A stretch of DNA of 52,467 bases from an uncultured Opitutia bacterium (GTDB taxonomy: Bacteria; Verrucomicrobiota; Verrucomicrobiia; Opitutales; CAJWYM01), in assembly GCA_913049555.1 (NCBI GenBank), contig CAJWYM010000016.1:1-52467 (forward strand), given 5' to 3'. This document shows, piece by piece, positions 43,683 to 52,205 of the stretch. Positions within the stretch are counted from its first letter, which is position 1. The number at the start of each line of letters is the position of its first letter. The notes under the pieces were generated by a model, which did no database searches, was not told the origin of the DNA, and saw only the letters and a program-made list of their open reading frames with translations. The translations under genes were made by a program, and so were the position numbers.

Positions 43683-44543
43683 TTATTCAGATTTTAACAG
43701 CCGAATCCCCTTATCTTCTAAAGAGATAAGTTTTTGTTTTTTTAAAAGCCCGACCGCTTTTTTATAATTTTTTTTACTCATCTTGTAGATCTTATAAATG
43801 ACCTCAGGATTTGTGTAATCGGTGGTAGGAATCCAACCGGCCTCATTTTTTAACTTTTCCAAGATACGATTGGCTAAAAGATCCATTTTTTGGTACCCGA
43901 TCGGCTCCAAAGCCAAGTCAATTTTATCATCCTCGCGTTTTCGCCTAATAAAACCAGTCATTTTTTGACCCAGACGAATCTCTTTAAAAATATCATTGAA
44001 ATGCAGAAGTCCCCAATAAGAGTTGTTAACGATTGCATTGTAACCCAAATCCGTTTTGTTAGCAATTAACAGATCCACCTCCTGGCCCGCTTGGATATAA
44101 ACTCCCTTTTGCTTTACGAATCGGTTCAATCTTGAAGATGCTACAATCCGTTCAGTGACTGGATCCAAATAGACAAATACCAAATAACTTTCTCCCTCAA
44201 TCATTTTCTCAGCTTGTTCCCTAAAAGGGACCAGCAAATCTTTTTCAAGACCTAAATCCATGAAAGCACCGATAGAGCTCGTAGAAACCACTTTTAAATA
44301 AGCGAAATCCCCTACAAATGCATGCGGCTCAAGAGTGGTTGCAACCAGACGATCCTCTGAATCCGTGTACAAAAATACTTCGATTTCATCTCCAATCTTA
44401 TAATTCTTCAAAATAAATTTTTTAGGAAGTAGTATCTCATCCAAATCGCCGCCATCCAAATACAGGCCGAAATGCACATGGCGAAGAACGCGCAACTTGT
44501 TCTTTTTACCAATATGAGGATATTCAATGCTTTCCATATTCAT
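43683..44543 (-). CDS. cvfB: CvfB/YitL-like S1 RNA-binding protein
   Basis: The 286-residue protein has S1-type beta-barrel repeats at about 10-70, 75-140 and 145-215 (GAFMDLGLEKDLLVPF and YNAIVNNSYWGLLHFNDIF are typical), followed by a winged-helix-like C-terminus with PEVIYKIYKMSKKNYKKAVG. This matches the CvfB family of RNA-binding regulators. The chosen start has AGGTTGAT upstream at a normal distance; a second ATG two codons later is possible. It is followed six bases later by hrpB, so the two probably share a transcript. Confidence 0.88.
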   Translation of the reverse strand: MNMESIEYPHIGKKNKLRVLRHVHFGLYLDGGDLDEILLPKKFILKNYKIGDEIEVFLYTDSEDRLVATTLEPHAFVGDFAYLKVVSTSSIGAFMDLGLEKDLLVPFREQAEKMIEGESYLVFVYLDPVTERIVASSRLNRFVKQKGVYIQAGQEVDLLIANKTDLGYNAIVNNSYWGLLHFNDIFKEIRLGQKMTGFIRRKREDDKIDLALEPIGYQKMDLLANRILEKLKNEAGWIPTTDYTNPEVIYKIYKMSKKNYKKAVGLLKKQKLISLEDKGIRLLKSE

Positions 44544-44761
44544 ATCAACCTATTTTAGTCTGAACTTTCGAGAAGAGCAAAATGAATTTAAACCTACATT
44601 TAAGAAACTCATGGAAAAAAAAATAAGATTGCTAAGTAACGAACCATCCAAATTCAATGACTTTCATTTTTTTCAATAAACCTTTATTTACACGGCTCTT
44701 TTAGCTCGGATAATGCAATAGCAAATTAGGAATCAAACAAAAGATATTCGAGCGAAATGAG

Positions 44762-44884
44762 TTACTTAATTTTGAAATAGAACCTTTTGGTTCCGATAAG
44801 TTTTTCTAAAATCATTGCAGCCGAATCTTTTAAAGCTTCAAACCCTAGTTCTAATGATAAATTCGGGTTCAAAAATAATTTCAT
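44762..44884 (-). CDS. Small hypothetical ORF, 40 residues
   Basis: An ATG-started frame encodes MKLFLNPNLSLELGFEALKD, then SAAMILEKLIGTKRFYFKIK. It has an amphipathic helix-like middle and a basic end. A GAGG sits two bases before the ATG, too close for an ideal site. I do not recognise it. The rest of the 44544-45017 gap (474 bases) shows no other gene. It could be a real small protein or a chance frame. Confidence 0.3.
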   Translation of the reverse strand: MKLFLNPNLSLELGFEALKDSAAMILEKLIGTKRFYFKIK

Positions 44885-45017
44885 CGCCTCGAATCAGATT
44901 AAAGAATCTAGGGACGAGCCTATTTTATTACTATCCCTATAATTATGGGCTCTATTTTAAAGACTAAAAACAGAAGTTTATTTTAAATTTTAGTTCCAGA
45001 AAAGAAATCACTTAAAA

Positions 45018-45599
45018 TCAGCGAAATAACTCTAATTGAGGATCCTTGATCAAGTCGTAAATCTTTAAAATGCGCAGAGTTTCGAGAAGACTGTCTTTTG
45101 GAAATTGTTTATTAAAATCCACTTTTTTAAGGAGGTTTTCAACAATTGTCCTGTAAGAAAGAATCGCTTGAACTCCTACCCCCTTAAGGAAATTTTCGAG
45201 TTCTTCCCGATAAACTGAATCTGAGGGTAAACTGGGCACAACTAGAATTTTCAAAGAAGATTCCTCTTGCTCTGAAAATAAGGGTGTATTCCCATATTTT
45301 TGGATGTCTTTTTTTAAAAGATCTCTTAGTTTTTTACTATTTTTAAAGGTTTTAGGATATGTTTTTTCAGGATGATAATTTCGCACTAAAACCTCTGCAA
45401 AATTTACTTTGACAAGATCCCCTACAAATATCTGAAATCCTGTAAGCTTCTCACGATCTGCATAATCATTATTTTTAATCTTAATTAAAGAACCCTCTCC
45501 AATTTTTTTAGGGAGTCCACTCGATCCTTGATTCTGTTGAAGCACATAAAATTGATTCACTTCAAAAAATAAACGAACTAATGAAGCCTCAAAAATCAT
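45018..45599 (-). CDS. Conserved-looking protein of unknown function, 193 residues
   Basis: The soluble protein has no signal peptide or membrane segment and is rich in Lys, Leu and charged residues. The N-terminal part (IFEASLVRLFFEVNQFYVLQQN) looks like a beta-rich small domain, possibly with RNA- or nucleotide-binding character (IKIKNNDYADREKLTGFQIFVGD). The C-terminal part is helical (LENFLKGVGVQAILSYRTIVENLLKKV). I recognise no family. GGAG stands before the ATG, and the gene starts 12 bases after aroB stops, so it is the third gene of the ftsY-aroB unit. Confidence 0.6.
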   Translation of the reverse strand: MIFEASLVRLFFEVNQFYVLQQNQGSSGLPKKIGEGSLIKIKNNDYADREKLTGFQIFVGDLVKVNFAEVLVRNYHPEKTYPKTFKNSKKLRDLLKKDIQKYGNTPLFSEQEESSLKILVVPSLPSDSVYREELENFLKGVGVQAILSYRTIVENLLKKVDFNKQFPKDSLLETLRILKIYDLIKDPQLELFR

Positions 45600-45611
45600 A
45601 ACCGCTCCGTT

Positions 45612-46709
45612 TTATTTTGCCCCCCCAGCTCTCCAAATTTCCTCAATCATTTTTTCATCAATTCCCTCTTTTGTAATCGCATCCCCAATATTTCTCAAAA
45701 GAACAAATCTCAATTTGCCATTGCGTGTTTTTTTATCACTAAACATCGATTTCATCAAGCTCTCCAAAGGCAAGGGCTCTTTTAAACTTAGAGGTAGTTG
45801 ATACAATTGGAGCAGATTTACCAGAGATTCAGACAGACCCTCTAAAGAATAACCGCATCTTATAGAAAGATTCTTTGCCATTACGAGACCAATTGCAACA
45901 GCCTCTCCATGCAAATACGCACCGTAACCTGTGACATTCTCTATAGCATGCCCAAAAGTGTGCCCAAGATTGAGCAATGCACGTCCTCCAGAATGAGCCA
46001 TCTCTCTTTCATCCTCTGAGACAACCGTAGACTTTAAAACACAACATGCGGTGATGACCGAGACTAAATCAGGATGTTTATCAGAAAGCTTCCCCATAAG
46101 GACCAACTTATCAAACAATTCTTTATTCCCAAGTAATCCAGTCTTAACGACTTCTGCCATTCCAGCCGAAAACTCTCTGGGTGGAAGAGTCGATAAAAGA
46201 TCCGTATCAATAAAAACAGCTTCGGGTTGATAAAAAGCCCCAACAAGATTTTTGCCACCTGAAATATTAATTCCAGTTTTTCCACCTACTGAACTATCTA
46301 CCATTGATAAAAGGGTAGTAGGGACTTGATAGAAATCAATCCCTCTCAAATATGAAGCCGCCGCGTAACCGGTCAAATCTCCGATCACTCCTCCCCCGAA
46401 GGCAATCAGCACAGAATTCCTGCCCAATCCTTGATCACAGAAAAAATCAAAGGTTTTGCCTAAATAATGCATAGACTTTGTGGTTTCACCCGCTGGCAAA
46501 ACGCAAATACTACAACCGTCAAAGCATTGATTGATAAAAGAAGCTTGTGATACCTTCAAATTCTCGTCGGTAACTACGCACACTTTCCTACCAGAATCCA
46601 AAATCTTTTGAATCACGCTTCGGACTTTTAATCCTAAACTTGAACCGAGGTGGATCGGGTACGCTTTGCCTTTTATACCAACTTCTAAAGTTTTGGATAG
46701 AATTTCCAT
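45612..46709 (-). CDS. aroB: 3-dehydroquinate synthase
   Basis: AroB converts DAHP to 3-dehydroquinate, the second step of the shikimate pathway, using NAD and a divalent metal. The 365-residue protein has LPAGETTKSM (71-80), the NAD-binding GGGVIGDLTGYAAASYLRG (105-123), TTLLSMVDSSVGGKTGIN (136-153), a metal-binding LNLGHTFGHAIE and HGEAVAIG near 265. GAGGA stands before its ATG inside the end of ftsY, and only two bases separate the ftsY stop from the start, so these two are cotranscribed. Confidence 0.96.
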   Translation of the reverse strand: MEILSKTLEVGIKGKAYPIHLGSSLGLKVRSVIQKILDSGRKVCVVTDENLKVSQASFINQCFDGCSICVLPAGETTKSMHYLGKTFDFFCDQGLGRNSVLIAFGGGVIGDLTGYAAASYLRGIDFYQVPTTLLSMVDSSVGGKTGINISGGKNLVGAFYQPEAVFIDTDLLSTLPPREFSAGMAEVVKTGLLGNKELFDKLVLMGKLSDKHPDLVSVITACCVLKSTVVSEDEREMAHSGGRALLNLGHTFGHAIENVTGYGAYLHGEAVAIGLVMAKNLSIRCGYSLEGLSESLVNLLQLYQLPLSLKEPLPLESLMKSMFSDKKTRNGKLRFVLLRNIGDAITKEGIDEKMIEEIWRAGGAK

Positions 46710-46711
46710 AT

Positions 46712-47638
46712 TTATTGGTCCTCCTCTTGAGAGGAAAATACTGCATCCACATATTCTTGAATTGAAAAAGGTCTCAAATCGTTTTCTGATTCTCCAAGCC
46801 CAACAAAATAAATTGGAATTTTCAATGCCCTGAAAATTCCAACAACAGCTCCTCCTCGACTTGTGCCATCGAGTTTTGTAACAATCAAACCATTGATATC
46901 AAAGTGCTCGTGAAAAACCTTTGCTTGTTCGATTGAATTAGATCCTAAACTACCATCAACAACAAGCCATCTATAATGGGGAGATTCTCCATTTTGTTTT
47001 GCCAAAACGCGCTTCATTTTAGACAACTCCTCCATAAGATTGGTTTTTGTATGCAGTCGTCCTGCTGTATCCAAAAGAAGACAATTCATCTCCTTTTTGA
47101 CAGCAGTGTTATAAGAATCAAATGCCACAGCAGCAGCATCCGCACCGTGTGAGCTGCTCACAATCTCCAAACCTAGGCGATCTGTCCAACTCATCAACTG
47201 TTCATTGGCAGCAGCTCGAAAAGTATCACAAGCCCCAATTAAAACTTTTTTTCCATCCTTTTTTAGTTGAAACCCAAGTTTTGCAGTTGTGGTCGTTTTT
47301 CCAGCACCATTGATTCCTATCAAACAAATCACAGATGGTTGTGCATCCAATTTCAAAACGCCTTCAGAACCCTCTAGAGCATCCGTAAGAACTTTTGCTC
47401 CTAACTTTGCGATATCAAGAGGTGCTGACTTTCCATTAGACTGAAAAGCCTTTTGAGCAAGACTGATCATTTCTTCAGTAGTCTCCACCCCAAAATCAGC
47501 TTCATACAAGGATTCTTCCAATGCCTCTATGGAGGATAAATCCAAATATTTATCTCTGAAAATTTTCTTGTAAGCTCTTTGGAATGTGGGGGTCTCCCTG
47601 ATAAATCCCTCTTTAAGTTTATTGAATATACCTGACAT
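46712..47638 (-). CDS. ftsY: Signal recognition particle receptor FtsY
   Basis: FtsY is the membrane-associated GTPase that docks SRP-ribosome complexes at the translocon. The 308-residue protein is close to the minimal NG-domain form, lacking the acidic N-terminal A domain of E. coli FtsY. It has the helical N domain (about 30-95), G1 GINGAGKTTTTAKLG (108-122), DTFRAAANEQL, LLDTAGRLHTKTNLM and TKLDGTSRGG at about 258. It heads the ftsY-aroB-unknown run and diverges from the FecR-domain gene across 98 bases. Confidence 0.96.
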   Translation of the reverse strand: MSGIFNKLKEGFIRETPTFQRAYKKIFRDKYLDLSSIEALEESLYEADFGVETTEEMISLAQKAFQSNGKSAPLDIAKLGAKVLTDALEGSEGVLKLDAQPSVICLIGINGAGKTTTTAKLGFQLKKDGKKVLIGACDTFRAAANEQLMSWTDRLGLEIVSSSHGADAAAVAFDSYNTAVKKEMNCLLLDTAGRLHTKTNLMEELSKMKRVLAKQNGESPHYRWLVVDGSLGSNSIEQAKVFHEHFDINGLIVTKLDGTSRGGAVVGIFRALKIPIYFVGLGESENDLRPFSIQEYVDAVFSSQEEDQ

Positions 47639-47736
47639 TATTCTCTTTTTTTATGTATAGTTAGTCTGATTGCAAAATTTATAATTATTTATTTGTTCCA
47701 TTTGACATATTTCTATTTTGACAACATTGTAAAATT

Positions 47737-48264
47737 ATGAAAAACAAAAATTTAATAACTCTTATTCTATTTATTTTTTTCTTAGCTTCTACCTTTCTAA
47801 AGGCTGAACCAGTTAAAGCAACTGTTCAATCCGTAAAAGGAAGTGTCAAATTTGCTATGCCTGGTTCTATATTTTTCAAAAAGCTCAAAAGCGGAGCCAC
47901 TTTATCCTCGGGTACTATTATTAAAACGGGTGTTGGTTCAGAGGCTATCATTTCAGTCACACCTGGTGCTGCAATGAGAATAGATGAGAATACGACTGTT
48001 GCTATAAGCGATATGGAGTTTTCTAAGAAAGATGGCAAGGTTACTAGAAGAGCGGCTAACATCCAACTCAGCGAGGGAACTTTAAGTAGTTTGTTGGACA
48101 GTAAAAACCCAGAGGCTACAGACTTCAGAGTTAAAACACCTCAAGGAACGGCTGCTGCAAGAGGGACATTTTATGGTGTGAGCGTTGTGGATGGTCAAAC
48201 CTTTGTAAAAGTAGAAGAAGGCAAAGTTGGATTTCAAAAAAATCCAGAACCCGAAATCGAATAA
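47737..48264 (+). CDS. FecR-domain periplasmic protein
   Basis: The 175-residue protein has a signal peptide (LITLILFIFFLASTFLKA, with A before EPVKAT as the likely cleavage) and a FecR-like domain: VKGSVKFAMPG, SGATLSSGTIIKTG (about 54-67), GAAMRIDENTTVAISDMEF and DFRVKTPQGTAAARGTFYGVSV. FecR domains are found in iron-signalling regulators and, alone, in many envelope proteins of Verrucomicrobiota and Planctomycetota. There is no FecI-type sigma factor or TonB receptor nearby, so a role in iron regulation is not supported. It ends before the terminator at 48289. Confidence 0.82.
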   Translation: MKNKNLITLILFIFFLASTFLKAEPVKATVQSVKGSVKFAMPGSIFFKKLKSGATLSSGTIIKTGVGSEAIISVTPGAAMRIDENTTVAISDMEFSKKDGKVTRRAANIQLSEGTLSSLLDSKNPEATDFRVKTPQGTAAARGTFYGVSVVDGQTFVKVEEGKVGFQKNPEPEIE

Positions 48265-48288
48265 CTCAATCCATGTTAAGCATATTTA

Positions 48289-48318
48289 AGCCAACTGAAT
48301 GTAGTTGGCTTTTTTTTT
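48289..48318 (+). terminator. Rho-independent terminator after FecR gene
   Basis: AGCCAACT (48289-48296) and AGTTGGCT (48303-48310) form a perfect 8-bp stem with a six-base loop, followed by eight T. It is a textbook terminator, 25 bases past the stop of the FecR-domain gene. Confidence 0.9.
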
Positions 48319-48331
48319 GCTGTGTAACTCT

Positions 48332-48853
48332 GTGCAACCATTTGTAGATTCAAAATTGTTCAGCAAGTATCAAGAAATCCTAGTCCTACAATCCTCCTGT
48401 ATAAGAGCACTTCCTACAGGACAGGACTGGTATCTAAAGGTAATCCATATGCCTAAGAATTATGCAGAAACGATCTGGGACATCTCCTTTGTAAAGAATC
48501 AAGCGCAATTACAATTGACCCGATATTTAAGCTCGTTATGGACCGCATTGAACAATTCCTCCGATTCACGACCTCTTATACACCCAAGGCTGGAAGTCAG
48601 CGAAGGCAATCTCTCTCCCCATGACTTTTCGGTCCTAGAAGTGAAAAAAGGAATTGCCAGGAACTGTATCCATCAAAGCTTTGAAAAGAAAGAGGAAGAC
48701 CAATACAAAATTTTATTTTTTGACCAAAATGGTCCCTATGAAGCAGACATAACTGCCCCTTACCAACGTAAAGATTGCGAGGAATGGCAAAGATTGCTTA
48801 ATAGATTGATAGGTTCTGGTCTCAGTCTTCCGCGTAGATTTGTTGCAGCATAA
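48332..48853 (+). CDS. Hypothetical soluble protein
   Basis: I do not recognise this protein (about 173 residues from the GTG at 48332). It has no signal peptide or membrane segment after trimming the start. It is rich in charged and aromatic residues, and includes HMPKNYAETIWDISFV and NRLIGSGLSLPRRFVAA at the end. The frame opens further left to a TTG at 48305, but that lies inside the terminator of the previous gene, so GTG at 48332 is preferred; no ribosome-binding site is evident. It lies 61 bases before the phosphatase gene and may be cotranscribed with it. Confidence 0.55.
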   Translation: MQPFVDSKLFSKYQEILVLQSSCIRALPTGQDWYLKVIHMPKNYAETIWDISFVKNQAQLQLTRYLSSLWTALNNSSDSRPLIHPRLEVSEGNLSPHDFSVLEVKKGIARNCIHQSFEKKEEDQYKILFFDQNGPYEADITAPYQRKDCEEWQRLLNRLIGSGLSLPRRFVAA

Positions 48854-48914
48854 CCCATCACCCATCCTTTTAATCATTTCAAAATCCACCCAAAAACCCA
48901 CTTAATTACCTCCT

Positions 48915-49385
48915 ATGAATATCCTATTTATATGCATGGGTAATATATGCCGGTCTCCGGCTGCAGAGGGAGTGTTCAACTACCAATTGCAAAAGGCTAG
49001 ACTCTCTAACAAAATAAAATGCGATTCTGCAGGCACTATTTCGTTTCATACCGGAAATCCAGCCGATAAAAGAATGCAAAATTCTGCAAAAAAAAGAGGG
49101 ATTCTTTTACTGAGTCGTGCAAGAAAAGTGGTGGTCGAAGATTTCAATACCTTTGACTTACTGCTTACTATGGATGATGAAAACTATGAAAATGTACTGC
49201 ATTTAGCTCCGGATCAAAAATCCAGACTTAAAGTGAAGAAATTTTGTAACTATTGCCATCGCTCCAAGCCCATTGAAGTGCCAGATCCCTATTACGGAGG
49301 GGCTCAAGGCTTTGAGCTTGTTTTAGATCTCCTAGAGGAAGGTTGTCAAAACCTTTTACAAGAAGTTAAAAGTTCATTAGATTGA
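48915..49385 (+). CDS. Low-molecular-weight protein-tyrosine phosphatase
   Basis: The 156-residue protein has the CxxxxxR(S/T)P active-site loop at its start (CMGNICRSP, Cys7 and Arg13) and the general acid Asp in VPDPYYGG (Asp124). These are the hallmarks of this class; related bacterial enzymes act on tyrosine kinases of exopolysaccharide synthesis, but no such kinase or polysaccharide genes are visible here. An arsenate-reductase reading is less likely because the DPYYG motif is present. It lies eight bases before the DUF58 ATG, so the two are probably cotranscribed. Confidence 0.9.
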   Translation: MNILFICMGNICRSPAAEGVFNYQLQKARLSNKIKCDSAGTISFHTGNPADKRMQNSAKKRGILLLSRARKVVVEDFNTFDLLLTMDDENYENVLHLAPDQKSRLKVKKFCNYCHRSKPIEVPDPYYGGAQGFELVLDLLEEGCQNLLQEVKSSLD

Positions 49386-49392
49386 ACTTTTG

Positions 49393-50304
49393 ATGCTTCA
49401 ATCCATTACAAAAAACATTTACTGGGAACCAGACCTAGTTAACAATCTAAAAAAACTAGAATGGATAACCTCCTCGATAGGTCGAGGAATCAGACATGGA
49501 AAACATCCCAGTCAAACGCTAGGTTTTCGTGCCGAATTCAAACAGTTTAGTCAATTCAAAGAAGGAGAGGATGCCCGATATTTGGACTGGAAAATTTATG
49601 CTCGGACTAAGAAAAAATTCGTAAAACAGTATCACTCTGAGTCTGCGACCTCCACTCTCTTCCTGATAGATACCAGCTTGTCTATGGATTTTAAATCTAA
49701 AAACTCCCTACCCTCTAAATTCGAATTTTCTCTAGCCATAATAGCTGTATTGGCAAAAATATTTGACTCCCAAAAAGATAAAATTGGCTTCAGTCACTTT
49801 ATCTCAGAGGATTCAACCCATTTGGTTCCACCCCAACAAAATTCGCTCGCCTATAAAAACCTCCTCACTGAGATCAACCAGATGTATTGCTCCAATACAA
49901 AAACATGCAACGAACTGATCATTCAGTCTTTAAAATCTTTAAGTCCACGAACCAACATTCTTATATTTTCAGATTTCATGGAGGATTTAGACCACTTAAA
50001 AAAGGCCCTTTCTAAATTGTCAGGAATAACCAAGGAAATTTCCTTAATTCAAATCCTAGATCCCATAGAATCCTCGATTGAAACTCCAAATTCTAGCGTG
50101 ATAATCCAATCCATCGAGGATAAAGCTCAATTTATATTTGATCCAAAAAAGGATTCAAAATCCTATTTAGATCAATTCCATTCTCACCAAAAAAAACTCC
50201 TCAAAGTTTGCAATCAAACCGGCTCTCATTTCCACTCCATGCAAAGCAATGACCCCTTAAACAATGGGATCCTTTACTTGCTTTCCAATTGTAAGAAAAA
50301 ATAA
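49393..50304 (+). CDS. DUF58 domain protein (MoxR-associated vWA)
   Basis: The 303-residue protein has the DUF58 signature GIRHGKHPSQTLGFRAEFKQFSQFKEGEDARYLDWKIYARTKKKFVKQYH (start about residue 33) and a von Willebrand A domain with metal-site DTSLSMDFK. These proteins occur with MoxR-type ATPases and BatA-like proteins in complexes thought to assist metalloenzyme or membrane protein assembly. The TTG at 49390 directly before the ATG is less likely as start. The gene begins eight bases after the phosphatase gene and is followed after 11 bases by the BatA-like gene. No MoxR gene is present in this window. Confidence 0.9.
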   Translation: MLQSITKNIYWEPDLVNNLKKLEWITSSIGRGIRHGKHPSQTLGFRAEFKQFSQFKEGEDARYLDWKIYARTKKKFVKQYHSESATSTLFLIDTSLSMDFKSKNSLPSKFEFSLAIIAVLAKIFDSQKDKIGFSHFISEDSTHLVPPQQNSLAYKNLLTEINQMYCSNTKTCNELIIQSLKSLSPRTNILIFSDFMEDLDHLKKALSKLSGITKEISLIQILDPIESSIETPNSSVIIQSIEDKAQFIFDPKKDSKSYLDQFHSHQKKLLKVCNQTGSHFHSMQSNDPLNNGILYLLSNCKKK

Positions 50305-50315
50305 GTACACTTTGG

Positions 50316-52205
50316 ATGGAGCTCCTATTTACAAATGCACATTTTCTTTGGTATATACTTGCGGTGGTTCCATTGTTTTTACTGGGTGTTTCCAAAAAAA
50401 ATAAAATAAAAAAAATAGATTTCCCAAATTCATTTCTACTTAAAAAGCTGCGATTGAATCATGAAAATCAATCCAACAAGAATTGGCTTCGATTTTTATT
50501 AAGAGCCGTTTTATTAGTGAGTATCGTCTTGTTTTTTTCCCAGCCAAAAATCCTTCAATGGAAGTCTAAAGAGAAGCCCCGACATATTCATCTTTTGGAT
50601 CACACTGCCTCGATGCACAATCCGAAAACTCTAGATTTAACGAAGGCCCACCTCAAAAATTCAATACAATCAGACTCTGATGAGTTTTATCTATTCGATC
50701 AAGAAATTGTAAAAATAGAAAATTTTGAATGGTTGCTTGCAAACTTAGACAAAGCCTCTGGTATTTTTAATCCGGAAAGACTGATCCATTTCTTGGAGCG
50801 TATCCATAAATCTGCGGTCGATTCATTTATCGATACCCATGTCTACATTTACTCTGATTACCTAGGCAAACGATGGCATGACTTTTTCTCAAGTAAATCT
50901 CCACATTTCTCTAAAATTCATTTTCACTTTCTTTCTAGTCAAAGCCCCTACCTAGAAAATCTAAAAATTCAAGACTTCAACTATCAGAGAAATATTTTGG
51001 ATCCAAAAAAAGTGAAGATTGTTGCGACCATAAAAAATGAAACCCCATTGCCTCAGCAATTTCTAGTTTATTGCCACATCCAAGGCCAAGAACATCAAAA
51101 CCAAGAGATCCTATTAAACGCTTATGAGATAGAAACTATAGAATTCACAATCCCTCCCCATGAATTGGACTTTTTGATAGGACATCTATTTTTAGATTTT
51201 CCTGATGATTTCCCTGGGGATAATAAACACCACTTTTCTATCCCAAGCGCTCCAAAGATTAGGATTGTAAAAACCCCTCCTACCCTAAAAATAAACGATT
51301 TGTATCTGGATCAATTGCTGAACAAAATTCCGTGGGTCCAATTGGATTATTTTGAGGATTTAAAAAACTTAAAGATTCAATCCAATGTTCAATTATGTGT
51401 TCTGCATCAAGGGCTTATAGAAAACGAAATTCAAATGCATTCCATTCAGTCCTTTTACAATCAAGGAAACCATTTGATATTCAACCAAAATTTATCCAAA
51501 AATCTAAATTCTAAAGAACTGAAAATTTTGGAAAATGGATCCTTCAATGAAATGAAAACTCTAAGCACGAACTTCCGAGCCAACCGTTTTACTGAAACGA
51601 AAAAAGACCATCCTATCTTTATGAATATTCCCGATTGGTTCACTCCCGATTACTACAAAAGTAGATTTTTAAAGTGGCGATCTTGGAAACAAATCGACGC
51701 CACTCCACTATTATCTTTTAAAAACAAAGAACCTGCATTGTCACTTCAAACGAACAAACAAGATGGATCCATACTCATTCCATCTTTTGAATGGAATGAA
51801 TCTTCAACGGATTGGATTTTATCGAAATCATTTAAAAACCTCATTCACGCCTATTTGTTGTGGATAGAAAATTTGCAGAGCAAATCCTACAACCAAGAGA
51901 TTCAAACAGCGCATTCCAAAGAGATCGGTTTCTCTTCTCCAGGGATCTACAATCAAATCAATCCGATTGCTGTCAATTTTGCGAAAGAAGAATCAGACTT
52001 ATCAGCCAATGCTTATGAGCGATTCCAATGGACTCAAGCAAATAAGATTGAAATCGAAGAAGAAGTACATGTTAGTCGACATTTCCCAAACTCTGACTTT
52101 TACCAAGCTGGATCTTTCAATCTTGGCAAACCCTTTCTAATTTTGGTTTCTATACTACTTCTAGTAGAATTTTTACTAAAAACAAAAGAAATAAAAAATA
52201 AGTGA
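50316..52205 (+). CDS. BatA-like membrane protein with vWA domain
   Basis: The 629-residue protein starts with the aerotolerance-regulator N-terminal pattern (MELLFTNAHFLWYILAVVPLFLLG). Two membrane segments occur at about 9-26 and 60-80, then a vWA-like region with a modified metal site LDHTASMH (about 92-99). A long beta-rich region follows. There is a C-terminal membrane segment at about 605-622. It is part of the DUF58-BatA cluster. The metal site has Thr in place of the first Ser of DxSxS, which may weaken binding. Its stop overlaps the GTG of the next gene (GTGA). Confidence 0.85.
   Translation: MELLFTNAHFLWYILAVVPLFLLGVSKKNKIKKIDFPNSFLLKKLRLNHENQSNKNWLRFLLRAVLLVSIVLFFSQPKILQWKSKEKPRHIHLLDHTASMHNPKTLDLTKAHLKNSIQSDSDEFYLFDQEIVKIENFEWLLANLDKASGIFNPERLIHFLERIHKSAVDSFIDTHVYIYSDYLGKRWHDFFSSKSPHFSKIHFHFLSSQSPYLENLKIQDFNYQRNILDPKKVKIVATIKNETPLPQQFLVYCHIQGQEHQNQEILLNAYEIETIEFTIPPHELDFLIGHLFLDFPDDFPGDNKHHFSIPSAPKIRIVKTPPTLKINDLYLDQLLNKIPWVQLDYFEDLKNLKIQSNVQLCVLHQGLIENEIQMHSIQSFYNQGNHLIFNQNLSKNLNSKELKILENGSFNEMKTLSTNFRANRFTETKKDHPIFMNIPDWFTPDYYKSRFLKWRSWKQIDATPLLSFKNKEPALSLQTNKQDGSILIPSFEWNESSTDWILSKSFKNLIHAYLLWIENLQSKSYNQEIQTAHSKEIGFSSPGIYNQINPIAVNFAKEESDLSANAYERFQWTQANKIEIEEEVHVSRHFPNSDFYQAGSFNLGKPFLILVSILLLVEFLLKTKEIKNK

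Noticed and set aside
47641-47736. Strong promoter for the FecR gene from two TTGACA hexamers
   Set aside because: TTGACA occurs at about 47702 and 47718, but neither has a convincing -10 at 16-18 bases.
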